A DNA stretch of 64,000 bases from Treponema bryantii (GTDB taxonomy: Bacteria; Spirochaetota; Spirochaetia; Treponematales; Treponemataceae), in contig SUWN01000004.1 in assembly GCA_015061465.1 (NCBI GenBank), forward strand, positions 1 through 64,000. Direction: 5' to 3'. This document shows, piece after piece, positions 16,328 to 24,784 of the stretch. Positions within the stretch are counted from its first letter, which is position 1. Every line of letters starts with the position of its first letter. A program made the translations under genes and the position numbers. The notes under the pieces were generated by a model that saw only the letters and a program-made list of their open reading frames with translations, searched no databases and was not told the origin of the DNA.

Positions 16328-17659
16328 CTAATCAAAAAACGCTATATCAACATCTTCGGTTACATCTTCTTGTGCTTTTGTTGATTCAGAAGTTTTTATT
16401 TCTGTTGTTTTAATGCTTTCTGTTTTTGATTGAGTTGCTGCTTTTTCATGTTTGTTTTCTATAGCTTTTAATACGTCTTCTTTTTCTTTAGTTGTAAGAA
16501 TACGTGCAATTCCTAAGTTTCCATTGTCTGTCTGGACAATTTTAAATGAACCGTCAGGTTTTTTATCTGTAAGCAATTGAACTATAGGACACATTGGAGT
16601 TTCTGGATTTGAATCGATTACAAGAGCAAGTTTTCCATTTTTTAAGAAAACGTACGAACCAATTGGATAAAGAGAAACTGTACACAATAATGCTTTGATG
16701 GTTTGTGGGTCGTACCAATGTTTTTGGTTTAATAAAAGTTCAAACATTGCTTCAAATGAAGATTTTTCGTCTTTGTATTCGCGTGGAGAAGTAATTGCTT
16801 CAAAAGCACAACATACAGAAATAATTTTTGCATTTTGAGAAATTTTATCGCTAATACGACGAGGATATCCTTCGCCATTTACAGTTTCGTGATGTTCCAA
16901 CGCAGCTGATTGAACAGCAATAGGAAATGCCAAATCTTTAAGGATTGAATAACCTAAAAGTGGGTGGCGTTTAATTTGGTTCTTTTCACTTGGACTAAGA
17001 GGTTTATTTGTCATGTAGATTTGAGGAGGTAATCTCAACATTCCAATTTCATGCAAAATAGAAGATACTCCCAATTCAACCATTTTTGAAATAGGCATTT
17101 TCAAATGTTGTGCGATTGCAATTGCCAAAACAGTAGAACGCATAGAATGTTTTATTAAGAAATTCTGTTTGCAGTTTTCTGGAGAAGGATTTACGCGCAA
17201 AATAAAACGTCTGTTATCTTTTATGAATACACATAATTCTTGTACTGTTTCAAATAATTCTTTTTGGTTAATTGTTTTATGAGTTGCATACCGAGTGTAA
17301 AGACGCTCAACATAATTCATGTATTCGTTGTAAACGTCTTGAACCATTTTCATTCTGCCTTCGTCACCGTTTAATGCGGCGCCAGCAGCTGATTTTGACA
17401 TTGCTTTTTTAATTGGATTTATAGAAACGTCAATATGTTCTTTTTTTTCTTCTTTTGTTTCTTGAGGAACTCCAATATCTCCACCAAGGCTCAAATTTCC
17501 ATCGCTAAGAACTGTGTCAAATTCCCACAATTTTAAAGCTGCGATAATTGAATCTGAAATTGGCGCTGATTGAGGCAAAAGGAGAAAATTGTTATCTACA
17601 AATAAATCTGCGGTAAAAGTTAAACCATCTGTTAATGTCGATAATGCTATTTGTTCCAT
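16328..17659 (-). CDS. HD-GYP-type domain protein, catalytic motif altered
   Basis: 443 residues, no membrane segment. The N-terminal half is uncharacterised. The C-terminal half is an HD-GYP-like domain: HSMRSTVLAIAIAQHL, HEIGMLRLP (usually HDIGK), HPLLGYSIL, ALEHHETVNGEGYP and ITSPREY. The HD dyad reads HE, the following Lys is Met, and the later metal Asp in the usual xxDxxDA element reads CCAFEA. The GYP motif and downstream His residues remain. It is probably a c-di-GMP-binding or weak phosphodiesterase protein and not a standard enzyme. The C-terminal tail is Thr/Lys/Glu-rich. It lies between the ankyrin gene (25 bp) and the OmpA-like gene (1 bp). Confidence 0.8.
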   Translation of the reverse strand: MEQIALSTLTDGLTFTADLFVDNNFLLLPQSAPISDSIIAALKLWEFDTVLSDGNLSLGGDIGVPQETKEEKKEHIDVSINPIKKAMSKSAAGAALNGDEGRMKMVQDVYNEYMNYVERLYTRYATHKTINQKELFETVQELCVFIKDNRRFILRVNPSPENCKQNFLIKHSMRSTVLAIAIAQHLKMPISKMVELGVSSILHEIGMLRLPPQIYMTNKPLSPSEKNQIKRHPLLGYSILKDLAFPIAVQSAALEHHETVNGEGYPRRISDKISQNAKIISVCCAFEAITSPREYKDEKSSFEAMFELLLNQKHWYDPQTIKALLCTVSLYPIGSYVFLKNGKLALVIDSNPETPMCPIVQLLTDKKPDGSFKIVQTDNGNLGIARILTTKEKEDVLKAIENKHEKAATQSKTESIKTTEIKTSESTKAQEDVTEDVDIAFFD

Positions 17660-17684
17660 AAATTCGTTTCCTCAAATAAATTCT

Positions 17685-20465
17685 TTATTTTGCATCAGAA
17701 TCTTTTGGTGCTAACAAAGGTGCAATGTCATTTCTGCGCCATCTTACAGCAATTGTGTATGGTGTATCGCCAGAAACATTTTTTACATTTGTATCAAGCC
17801 CGTAAGAAAGTAGAGTTTGTACAATTTCTTTTGACGATGTTTTTGCAGCATAGTGTAAAATTGTGTTTCCTTGAATATCTGTCATTCCTCGTGCATATTT
17901 TACAATGTTTGCAATCATTTGTTTTGAATTCTTTTCTAACGCAATTGTTACCCCGTTTGTTCCTTTTTTGTCGATTGTTTGGAAAGGATTTGCGTTGTTT
18001 TCCATCAAAATTAGCGCTGTATGAATATCATCTGCTTCGATTGCATAATTTAATGGTGTGTAACCGTCAGAGTTTCTTGTATCAATTGGATAACCTTCAT
18101 CAATCAACATTTTGAGCAATTCATCATCAGCGTTGTTTTTTACAATAATGTGAATTGGTGAATTTCCGTCGCTATCAGTAATGTTTCGTTTGTCTCCCAA
18201 AACTGCTTTAATGATATTTTTGTTGTTGTTTAACACAATAGAGAATGGAGTTTTACCCTGTTTGTCTCTTGCAAGAGGATTTCCGCCAGCGTTTCTAATT
18301 AAATCGATAATATCTTTTTGTCCCATGAATGCAGCTTCGTGGTAAGAGTTTCTACCGTTGATTTCCTGCAAGTTTGGATTTGCGTTGTTATCAAGCAATA
18401 ATTGTACGATTTCTGTGTTTGCAGTTCTGATTGCGTCCATAAGAATTGTAACGCCATTTGTGTCGCTTGCGTTTGGATCTGCACCACAATCTAACAAATA
18501 CTCACAGATTTCTTGTTTTCCAGAAAGAACAGCTTCTGTTAAAGCCGATTTTCCTGCGCTATTTTGTGAGTTAATTTCGATTCCAAGTTCAAGCAACTTT
18601 TCTACAGAATTAATTGCATCCCATCTAACAGCTGTGTGTAATGGTGTGCTTCCCAAATTGTCTCTTACAAATAATGATGCGCCTCCGTCTACAATTAATT
18701 GGATAACTTCTGCATCATCAGTTTTTGCTGCGCTAAATAAAGGTGTTTCGCCATTTGCATTTTTTGCGTGAATATTTGCACCTTTGTCTAAGAGGAAAGT
18801 AATTGCTTCTTTAAATTTCCATTCAGTTGCGTAATGTAAAACTGAGTTTCCACTTCCGTCTGTTGAATTAATTGTTTTAGAAGTAATCATCCAATCTTGA
18901 ATTGTTCCGCCGTATTTTAATGCAACACGAAGTGGTGAGTTGTTATTTGTGTTTGTAGAGAAAATATCCGCTTCTTTTGCCAAAAGCATATCACCTACTT
19001 GTTTGCGATTTTTCATGATAGCAATGAATAAAGCAGAATTTCCGTCTCTATTTCTAATATTCACATCATCTGTCAAACTGATAATATATTGAATTTTTGT
19101 TAATGGAGCGTCATTTATAAGAGCAACGTGCAAAGGTGTGTTTCCTTCTGAATCTTGTGAAGAAATATTTAGTTTATTTACAGTTGCTTCAAATAATTCT
19201 CCGCCGCTTTTTAATGCAAGTGTTAATGGAGAACGACCAAGTGTATCTTTTGTGTGAATTATTGCGCCATGTTTTGTAAATAATTTTACAGTTTCAATAT
19301 CTTGCTGCATAATTGCAATTGCAAGTGGAGTTACCCCTTCTTTGTTTCGAGCGTTGATGTCGGCACCATTTTTTGTTAATGATTCAATGATATTTGTATT
19401 TACGTGCATCATTGCAGCAGTATGAAGAACTGTGTCTCCGTACATATCTTTGTGATTTAAATCTGCCTTGTGCTGAATTAATAGTTTGTACAATTCATCA
19501 ATTTTATTTTTTGGCATAATCAACATAATTGGAGTTTTTCCCAAATTGTCTTTTGCGTTGATATTTGCGCCAGAATTTAAAATCATTTTTGCAATTTCTA
19601 TGTTTCCGTAACGAACTGCTTCGTGTAATGGAGTTGCTCCTGCGCTGTCTTGAACATCTGTGAGTGCGTTATTTTCCAATAAATATTGTGCGATTGCTGA
19701 ATGACCAAAAATTGAAGCAAGATGAAGAGGTGTTTGTCCGTCTACAAAACGTTCATTCATATTGCGAACAGAAACCGCAGTTTGGAAATAAGCAAAATCA
19801 GTTTTAATTTCTTCTGCGCCACCTTCAATTAATGTTGCAGCAATTTCTACTAATTTAATGTTATCGATTTTTTCAAAAGCAAAATCTAAAGGAGTTTTTC
19901 CGTCTTTATCTTTGGTAGAAATAGGAATTCCTTTTTCTATACAAGTTCTAATTCCGTCGATGTTTTCTGTTTGAACAAAATAGTGAACAATACTTCTGCC
20001 CAAATCATCACGAATTTCTCCAGCTTTTGTTGTGATAAAAATGTCATAATATTTTCTATTTTTTTGAAGTCCCAAATCTAAAGCTGTAATTCCGTCTCCA
20101 TTTCTTGCAAAAAGGTTTTCTCCAACACCCATTATTGCAAGAGATTTTGCAGCCTTAAAAGAATCGTTATTGATAGCAACGTGAAGAGGAGTCTCGCCCT
20201 TTTTATTTTTTAATTCTGTGTTTGCACCTTTTGTAACAAAATAAGCAATGAGAGCGTCATCGTCAATTTCTGCTGCCAAATGTAAAACAGTATTTCCGTC
20301 AGCGTCAGTTGCGTTGATATCGTGTGGCAATAAAAATTTATCTTTTGCAAGCTCTTTTTCTCCACGTTTTAATAACTCAAGTGGAGTTGGTTCAACTTTT
20401 GCTGTTTTACACGAAAAAATTGATGCAATAAAACAAAGTGCAATGAGTAAATATCCTTTTTTCAT
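17685..20465 (-). CDS. Large ankyrin-repeat lipoprotein
   Basis: 926 residues. Lipoprotein signal MKKGYLLIALCFIASIFSC with Cys19 as the likely lipid site. The rest is an almost continuous array of about 25 ankyrin repeats (~33 residues, consensus DxxGNTPLHxAxxxxxxEIxxxLLxxGAdxNxxN). It gives a long solenoid for protein binding on the periplasmic or surface face of a membrane. Eukaryotic-style ankyrin proteins of this size are known in host-associated bacteria, but many are periplasmic housekeeping proteins. It is the first gene of the operon with the HD-GYP and OmpA-like genes, with a good GGGAG ribosome site. The sequence is intact with no frame breaks. Confidence 0.88.
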   Translation of the reverse strand: MKKGYLLIALCFIASIFSCKTAKVEPTPLELLKRGEKELAKDKFLLPHDINATDADGNTVLHLAAEIDDDALIAYFVTKGANTELKNKKGETPLHVAINNDSFKAAKSLAIMGVGENLFARNGDGITALDLGLQKNRKYYDIFITTKAGEIRDDLGRSIVHYFVQTENIDGIRTCIEKGIPISTKDKDGKTPLDFAFEKIDNIKLVEIAATLIEGGAEEIKTDFAYFQTAVSVRNMNERFVDGQTPLHLASIFGHSAIAQYLLENNALTDVQDSAGATPLHEAVRYGNIEIAKMILNSGANINAKDNLGKTPIMLIMPKNKIDELYKLLIQHKADLNHKDMYGDTVLHTAAMMHVNTNIIESLTKNGADINARNKEGVTPLAIAIMQQDIETVKLFTKHGAIIHTKDTLGRSPLTLALKSGGELFEATVNKLNISSQDSEGNTPLHVALINDAPLTKIQYIISLTDDVNIRNRDGNSALFIAIMKNRKQVGDMLLAKEADIFSTNTNNNSPLRVALKYGGTIQDWMITSKTINSTDGSGNSVLHYATEWKFKEAITFLLDKGANIHAKNANGETPLFSAAKTDDAEVIQLIVDGGASLFVRDNLGSTPLHTAVRWDAINSVEKLLELGIEINSQNSAGKSALTEAVLSGKQEICEYLLDCGADPNASDTNGVTILMDAIRTANTEIVQLLLDNNANPNLQEINGRNSYHEAAFMGQKDIIDLIRNAGGNPLARDKQGKTPFSIVLNNNKNIIKAVLGDKRNITDSDGNSPIHIIVKNNADDELLKMLIDEGYPIDTRNSDGYTPLNYAIEADDIHTALILMENNANPFQTIDKKGTNGVTIALEKNSKQMIANIVKYARGMTDIQGNTILHYAAKTSSKEIVQTLLSYGLDTNVKNVSGDTPYTIAVRWRRNDIAPLLAPKDSDAK

Positions 20466-20697
20466 AATTAATCTCCCAATTCAACGTCCCAATATTAATT
20501 ATATATGTATAAAAATTTACATTTTTCTATTTAGTTTATCGGCATAATATATTTTGAATTAAGTAAAAAAAGAAATATTTAATGATTTGAAGAAAAAAAT
20601 GTCGCGAAATTGAAAATTTTGGTGTAAAATATAAGAAATAAATAGTTTTACATCCACATATTTGCGTTTCTTTGTTTTTTTAGTATTGGAGGAAATC

Positions 20698-22521
20698 ATG
20701 AAAAAAATGTCTCAAAAAATCATTTTAGTGTCGGTAGTTTTTTCTAGTTTACTATTTTTATCGTTGTTCTTAACCATTTTTTCTACAAATGCTATGAAAG
20801 ATTTGGCAACAGATATTTTTTCGAGACAAGGTTTTGCTATTGTAGAAAAAGCACAAGGTTATATTGACGGAAATCAGTTTGAACGTTTTACAAAAAACAT
20901 GAAAAGACCGAATGATTTTTTTTATGAAACACAAGAAGTTTTGTTCGAATTAAAAAATCATAACGAATGTGCTTATTTATACACAATGATTCCTGGGAAA
21001 GGTACAGATTTTTATTACGTGCTTGATGCAAGTGACGATCCTTCATTAGATGAAAGTGAGAATGAAGAACCTGGTTCAATTTTTGATGCAACGGACGATT
21101 ATGAAGTTTTGCAGGAAGTTCTTGCAGAAAAAGAAATTCGACAAACAGAAATGTATTTTACAGAAGAATGGGGATGGATTGTAACTTTCTACGGACCAAT
21201 CTTAAATTCATCAGATGAAGTTGTAGGAATTGTTGCGGCCGATTATTTGGTTGCAGATTTCTTGCAAGATATAAAAAATATTCGATTAAAAATGTTCTTA
21301 GTAAGTGCTGTGTTATTAATTTTGGCAGTTGTTGTAACAATTTTTTATTTGTCTTCATTCTTTAAAAAACTATTTGTTGTAAATAAAGCGATGAAAGAAA
21401 TTGCAACTGGCGAAACTGATTTGACTGCAAGAATTCCTGTTAACAAACAAGATGAAATTGGTCAACTTGCAACTTCTTGTAATGATGTTATTTCTAAATT
21501 ACAAACAATTATGGCATCTATAAAAGAATCTATCGGCGGATTGTCTGACAAATCTACACAACTTCATTCTAATAGCGAAGAAACTGTAATTCAAATAAAT
21601 GCAATTAAAGAAAATGTAGAAGGAATTGATAATCAAGCAGATAATCAGCATGAATTAACAAATTCAACTTTAAGAAATATTGAAGGGCTTCATTCAGATA
21701 TACAGTCTCTTGCTTCAACTTTAGATGAACAAAATCAAGCAATAAATCAATCTTCAACAGCCATAGAAGAAATTACAGCAAATATCGAATCAATTTCTCG
21801 CAATGTAAACAATATGGCAGAGGAATATAAATCAATTGTTCAAGAAGCAAAAGAAGGAACTCAATTACAAGATTTAGTAAAACTTAAGGTAGAAGAAATT
21901 GAATCTCAAGCAGAAAATCTAAACGATGCAAACGTTATTATTACAAGCATTGCAGAGCAAACAAATCTTCTTGCTATGAACGCAGCAATTGAAGCGGCTC
22001 ACGCAGGAAGTGCAGGGGCCGGTTTTAGTGTTGTTGCAGAAGAAATTAGAATTTTGGCTGAAACTTCAAATAGACAAACTGCTTCTATAAAAGAATTGCT
22101 TTTCAAAATAAATCGCTCAATCGAAGAAATAAGTTCTTCTTCTACAGATTCAGCAAAAACCTTTACTTCCTTAGGAAATAGAATCATTTCAACAGAAAAA
22201 ATGTTACAACAAATACAAAATGGCATTAATGAACAGAACGATGCTTCGCGACATATTTTACAAATGGTAGAAGTAATCAACGCTTCTGCGCACGAAATTA
22301 TGGAAGATTCTACAAAGATGAAAGAAAATGGCGATATTGTTCATAAAAATGTAACATCGTTGAGCCAAGCTTCTGACGAAATCTTAAATAATACTCATAC
22401 AATGGTTCATCACTTGGATGAAATTAAAGAGTCTGCGGAAGGAGCTTCTGAATCAGCAACAATCAATTTAGGTTTGACAGAGAAATTAAATTCATTAGTT
22501 TTAGGTTATAAAACGGAATAA
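20698..22521 (+). CDS. Methyl-accepting chemotaxis protein
   Basis: 607 residues from the ATG at 20698, preceded by GGAGGAAATC; an earlier in-frame start at 20662 is unsupported. TM1 at about 9-28, periplasmic sensor domain to about 205 (Cache-like), TM2 at about 210-232, HAMP domain ([24 protein letters not shown]), then a long coiled-coil signalling domain with the conserved hairpin tip [32 protein letters not shown]. It signals through CheW/CheA. cheR and cheB, which adjust receptor methylation, lie 1.4 kb downstream on the same strand. The ligand is unknown. Confidence 0.95.
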   Translation: MKKMSQKIILVSVVFSSLLFLSLFLTIFSTNAMKDLATDIFSRQGFAIVEKAQGYIDGNQFERFTKNMKRPNDFFYETQEVLFELKNHNECAYLYTMIPGKGTDFYYVLDASDDPSLDESENEEPGSIFDATDDYEVLQEVLAEKEIRQTEMYFTEEWGWIVTFYGPILNSSDEVVGIVAADYLVADFLQDIKNIRLKMFLVSAVLLILAVVVTIFYLSSFFKKLFVVNKAMKEIATGETDLTARIPVNKQDEIGQLATSCNDVISKLQTIMASIKESIGGLSDKSTQLHSNSEETVIQINAIKENVEGIDNQADNQHELTNSTLRNIEGLHSDIQSLASTLDEQNQAINQSSTAIEEITANIESISRNVNNMAEEYKSIVQEAKEGTQLQDLVKLKVEEIESQAENLNDANVIITSIAEQTNLLAMNAAIEAAHAGSAGAGFSVVAEEIRILAETSNRQTASIKELLFKINRSIEEISSSSTDSAKTFTSLGNRIISTEKMLQQIQNGINEQNDASRHILQMVEVINASAHEIMEDSTKMKENGDIVHKNVTSLSQASDEILNNTHTMVHHLDEIKESAEGASESATINLGLTEKLNSLVLGYKTE

Positions 22522-22537
22522 AAAAAATAAACTTCTC

Positions 22538-22564
22538 TTGACATAATTTAAAAATTATTATAAG
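22538..22564 (+). promoter_or_regulatory. Promoter of the tRNA cluster
   Basis: TTGACA (22538-22543), 15-bp spacer, TATAAG (22559-22564). The expected start is about 10 bases before tRNA-Ser(UGA). Confidence 0.5.
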
Positions 22565-22580
22565 GTTGTATTCACCTATT

Positions 22581-22666
22581 GGAGCGATACCAAAGCGGTC
22601 GTACTGGGGCGGTCTTGAAAACCGTTGATCTTCACGGGTCCGGGGGTTCGAATCCCTCTCGCTCCG
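22581..22666 (+). tRNA. tRNA-Ser (anticodon UGA)
   Basis: 86 nt with a long class II variable arm. Acceptor GGAGCGA pairs with TCGCTCC; anticodon loop CTTGAAA gives TGA; T-arm GGGGGTTCGAATCCCTC. The 3' CCA is not encoded. Confidence 0.93.
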
Positions 22667-22674
22667 ATTCTACT

Positions 22675-22759
22675 GGAGGTGTGGTAGAGCGGTAATACAA
22701 CGGATTGCTAATCCGTCGGTTCCGAAAGGGCCGGGCAGGTTCAACTCCTGTCGCCTCCG
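22675..22759 (+). tRNA. tRNA-Ser (anticodon GCU)
   Basis: 85 nt, class II, starting 8 bp after the previous tRNA. Acceptor GGAGGTG pairs with CGCCTCC (one wobble); anticodon loop TTGCTAA gives GCT; long variable arm; T-arm GCAGGTTCAACTCCTGT. Confidence 0.93.
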
Positions 22760-22785
22760 TTATCTAACACCAATCAGTGTTTTAC

Positions 22786-22860
22786 GAGACTGTAGCTCAG
22801 TTGGATTAGAGCATCACCCTGCGGAGGTGGGGGTCGCACGTTCGAATCGTGTCAGTCTCA
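22786..22860 (+). tRNA. tRNA-Arg (anticodon GCG)
   Basis: 75 nt. Acceptor GAGACTG / CAGTCTC is perfect; D-arm GCTC..GAGC; anticodon stem TCACC/GGTGG with loop CTGCGGA gives anticodon GCG (Arg, codons CGC/CGU); T-arm GCACGTTCGAATCGTGT. Bacteria normally read CGN codons with ACG, deaminated to ICG by TadA, so a genomic GCG is unusual. Confidence 0.88.
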
Positions 22861-22862
22861 AA

Positions 22863-22890
22863 GGCTCATCAAATGGATGAGCTTTTTTTG
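22863..22890 (+). terminator. Terminator of the Ser-Ser-Arg tRNA cluster
   Basis: Stem GCTCATC / GATGAGC with a short loop, followed by seven T residues. Confidence 0.85.
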
Positions 22891-22897
22891 TTTGTAC

Positions 22898-22925
22898 TTG
22901 ATAACTTTTATTTTTATATTATAAA
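22898..22925 (+). promoter_or_regulatory. Promoter of tRNA-Ser(GGA) and SRP RNA
   Basis: TTGATA (22898-22903), 16-bp spacer, TATAAA (22920-22925). The expected start is at or next to the first base of the tRNA at 22932. Confidence 0.55.
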
Positions 22926-22931
22926 TCTGTA

Positions 22932-23017
22932 GGAAAGATGTCCGAGAGGTTTAAGGTACACGCTTGGAAGGCGTGCGTGCCCACAAGGTACCGGGGGTTC
23001 GAATCCCCCTCTTTCCG
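22932..23017 (+). tRNA. tRNA-Ser (anticodon GGA)
   Basis: 86 nt class II tRNA. Acceptor GGAAAGA / TCTTTCC; anticodon stem CACGC/GCGTG with loop TTGGAAG gives GGA; long variable arm; T-arm GGGGGTTCGAATCCCCC. Confidence 0.93.
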
Positions 23018-23021
23018 ATAT

Positions 23022-23118
23022 TGCCTAGGAGCCATGCAAGTGTCTTCTTCAAAACCCCGTCAGATCCGGAAGGAAGCAGCGGTATGAAGAACGAGCTGTG
23101 CCGTGGATTTCCTAGGCT
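23022..23118 (+). ncRNA. ffs: Signal recognition particle RNA (4.5S type)
   Basis: The apical SRP domain is recognisable: GTCAGATCCGGAAGGAAGCAGC-type sequence at about 23059-23080, with the GGAA tetraloop and asymmetric Ffh-binding loop. The ends pair (GCCTAGGA with TCCTAGGC) and a T9 tract follows, so the terminal helix doubles as terminator. It starts only 5 bp after tRNA-Ser(GGA) and is probably processed from a joint transcript. The RNA binds Ffh for co-translational targeting. Confidence 0.92.
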
Positions 23119-23249
23119 TTTTTTTTGTTTTTTTGACAAATCCATTTGTATCGTTTATAATGTGTACTATTCTATAAAGTTTCTTAATCTCTCAAAAGTT
23201 TTTCTAATCCACTATTTTTGTGGATTCATTTTTTTAATAAGGAACTGAT

Positions 23250-23858
23250 ATGAAAAAATCAAATTTATTTTTAAGCGTGCTTTGTATTTTCTTTTGTTTT
23301 GTCGCATCAAGTTGTAATTTAGCAGAAGTGTTTGATGTTGATGAAACAAAAAACGAATGGTACTACCAACCTTTTGAATACCAAACAGATAATGGTATTT
23401 TGTATTTAGATTGCTATCTTTTGTACACAGACGGCGATTATAATCCTTCAAAATCGTTTAATGAAGAAATCAAAGAAAAGATGAAAGACCAAAGTGGTTT
23501 GCATATTGTGGTTGTTCCTGCATTTGAGAATGAAAATAAAACAATTCTTGAACAATTTTTTGATACCGAATCATCTTACTTTTTATTAAACATTCCTAAA
23601 AATTCTAGGGCTTCTGATTTTGTGAGTGAAAGTGATAATGGTGAAGAAAGTAATGTTGGCTTAAACAAAGTAACAATTAATGATAATTTGTGGGCATATT
23701 TATATAACTTTTGTTTAACAGGTGAAACAGATACTCCAGATGTATTAAAGAGTTCCTCAGATGCAAAAAATGTTTGGTCTCTTTCTACAAAGAAAATTTC
23801 CATTAAGAAAATTTTAGCTGGGTTATTGTTAAATTACATACAAGATTTAGAAGAATAG
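23250..23858 (+). CDS. Small lipoprotein of unknown function
   Basis: 202 residues; ribosome site AAGGA six bases upstream. Signal peptide with Phe-rich core ending VASSC (Cys22 lipidated). The mature part is acidic with no recognised domain. It has a beta-like central region (GILYLDCYLLYTDGDY; GLHIVVVPAFENENKT) and a short amphipathic C-terminus (KKISIKKILAGLLLNYIQDLEE). It stands alone between the SRP RNA and cheR and has its own terminator. No close family comes to mind. Confidence 0.75.
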   Translation: MKKSNLFLSVLCIFFCFVASSCNLAEVFDVDETKNEWYYQPFEYQTDNGILYLDCYLLYTDGDYNPSKSFNEEIKEKMKDQSGLHIVVVPAFENENKTILEQFFDTESSYFLLNIPKNSRASDFVSESDNGEESNVGLNKVTINDNLWAYLYNFCLTGETDTPDVLKSSSDAKNVWSLSTKKISIKKILAGLLLNYIQDLEE

Positions 23859-23868
23859 ATTTTTTGTT

Positions 23869-23911
23869 TATAAGGGATGTTCAAAATTTTGTTCATCTCT
23901 TATTTTTTTTA
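23869..23911 (+). terminator. Terminator after the small lipoprotein gene
   Basis: Stem ATAAGGGATG pairs with CATCTCTTAT (one wobble), followed by a T8 tract. The T tract overlaps the -35 box of the cheR promoter. Confidence 0.75.
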
Positions 23912-23936
23912 CAGTTTTTAATACATGGTGTATAAT
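23908..23936 (+). promoter_or_regulatory. Promoter of cheR-cheB, apparently leaderless
   Basis: TTTACA (23908-23913), 17-bp spacer, TATAAT (23931-23936). The cheR ATG is at 23946, so the transcript should begin within about three bases of it. No Shine-Dalgarno sequence is present. Confidence 0.7.
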
Positions 23937-23945
23937 TAAAATAAT

Positions 23946-24764
23946 ATGCTTGAAATATTAAATGACAAAGATTTTGAACTTTTTCGTAAAGTAATTTATG
24001 ACGAATGTGGAATTACTTTTTCTCCAACAAATCGTGCTATTTTGGATAGTAGAATAAAAGATTTGCTCAGAAGAAAAAATATTGCAACTCCAGCCGAATA
24101 TTATTCTTTGATTTTAAAAGATAAAGAAGAAATGAAACATATGTTAGATTCGGTAACAACAAATCTAACAAGATTTTTCAGAAACCAACCTCATTTTGAT
24201 GCCTTTATTAATCATGTTATTCCAAAAGTGATTGAAGAAAAAAAAGCAAAAGGTGACAGAACAATAAAAATTTGGAGTGCAGGTTGTTCAACTGGAGAAG
24301 AACCTTATACAATCGCAATGATTTTAAAGGAAATTTTGCCTCCAGGTTTTAATTTTAAAATTATCGCTTCTGATTTATCTTTAAAATCTCTTATGGTTGG
24401 ACAACAGGGATTTTATACAGACGCAAAAGTAGAAGGAATCCCTGCAAATTATTTATCTAAATATTTTACAAAAGTTGATGGCGGGTATCAGATTGTAAAA
24501 GATTTAGTTGATACAGTTAGATTTGATTATCACAACTTAAAAAATGATTCTGGTGAACGAAACTTTGATGTTGTTTTTTGTAGAAACGTTTTAATCTATT
24601 TTGACGAACCAGCCCAACTTGCTGTAATTAATAGATTCTGGGATTCAATGGCAGAACATTCCTTCTTATTTATTGGACATTCAGAATCGCTTTTTGGAAT
24701 GAAAACTCAGTTTGAATTCTTAAAAACTCAATGGGCTTGTTTGTACCAAAAAAATAAAAAATAA
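23946..24764 (+). CDS. cheR: Chemotaxis receptor methyltransferase CheR
   Basis: 272 residues. An N-terminal helical receptor-binding domain (about 1-75) is followed by a SAM-dependent methyltransferase domain: motif I in WSAGCSTGEEPYTIAM, acidic FKIIASDLS, and VVFCRNVLIYF near the active site. It methylates glutamates on chemoreceptors such as the one encoded at 20698. cheB follows after 20 bp, the usual pair that sets receptor adaptation. The start has a promoter immediately upstream and no ribosome site. Confidence 0.95.
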   Translation: MLEILNDKDFELFRKVIYDECGITFSPTNRAILDSRIKDLLRRKNIATPAEYYSLILKDKEEMKHMLDSVTTNLTRFFRNQPHFDAFINHVIPKVIEEKKAKGDRTIKIWSAGCSTGEEPYTIAMILKEILPPGFNFKIIASDLSLKSLMVGQQGFYTDAKVEGIPANYLSKYFTKVDGGYQIVKDLVDTVRFDYHNLKNDSGERNFDVVFCRNVLIYFDEPAQLAVINRFWDSMAEHSFLFIGHSESLFGMKTQFEFLKTQWACLYQKNKK

Positions 24765-24784
24765 ATTTTTAAGGTGGTGCTGTA

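Noticed and set aside
22964-23248. 94-codon open frame over tRNA-Ser and SRP RNA
   Set aside because: It is a chance frame across two confident RNA genes.
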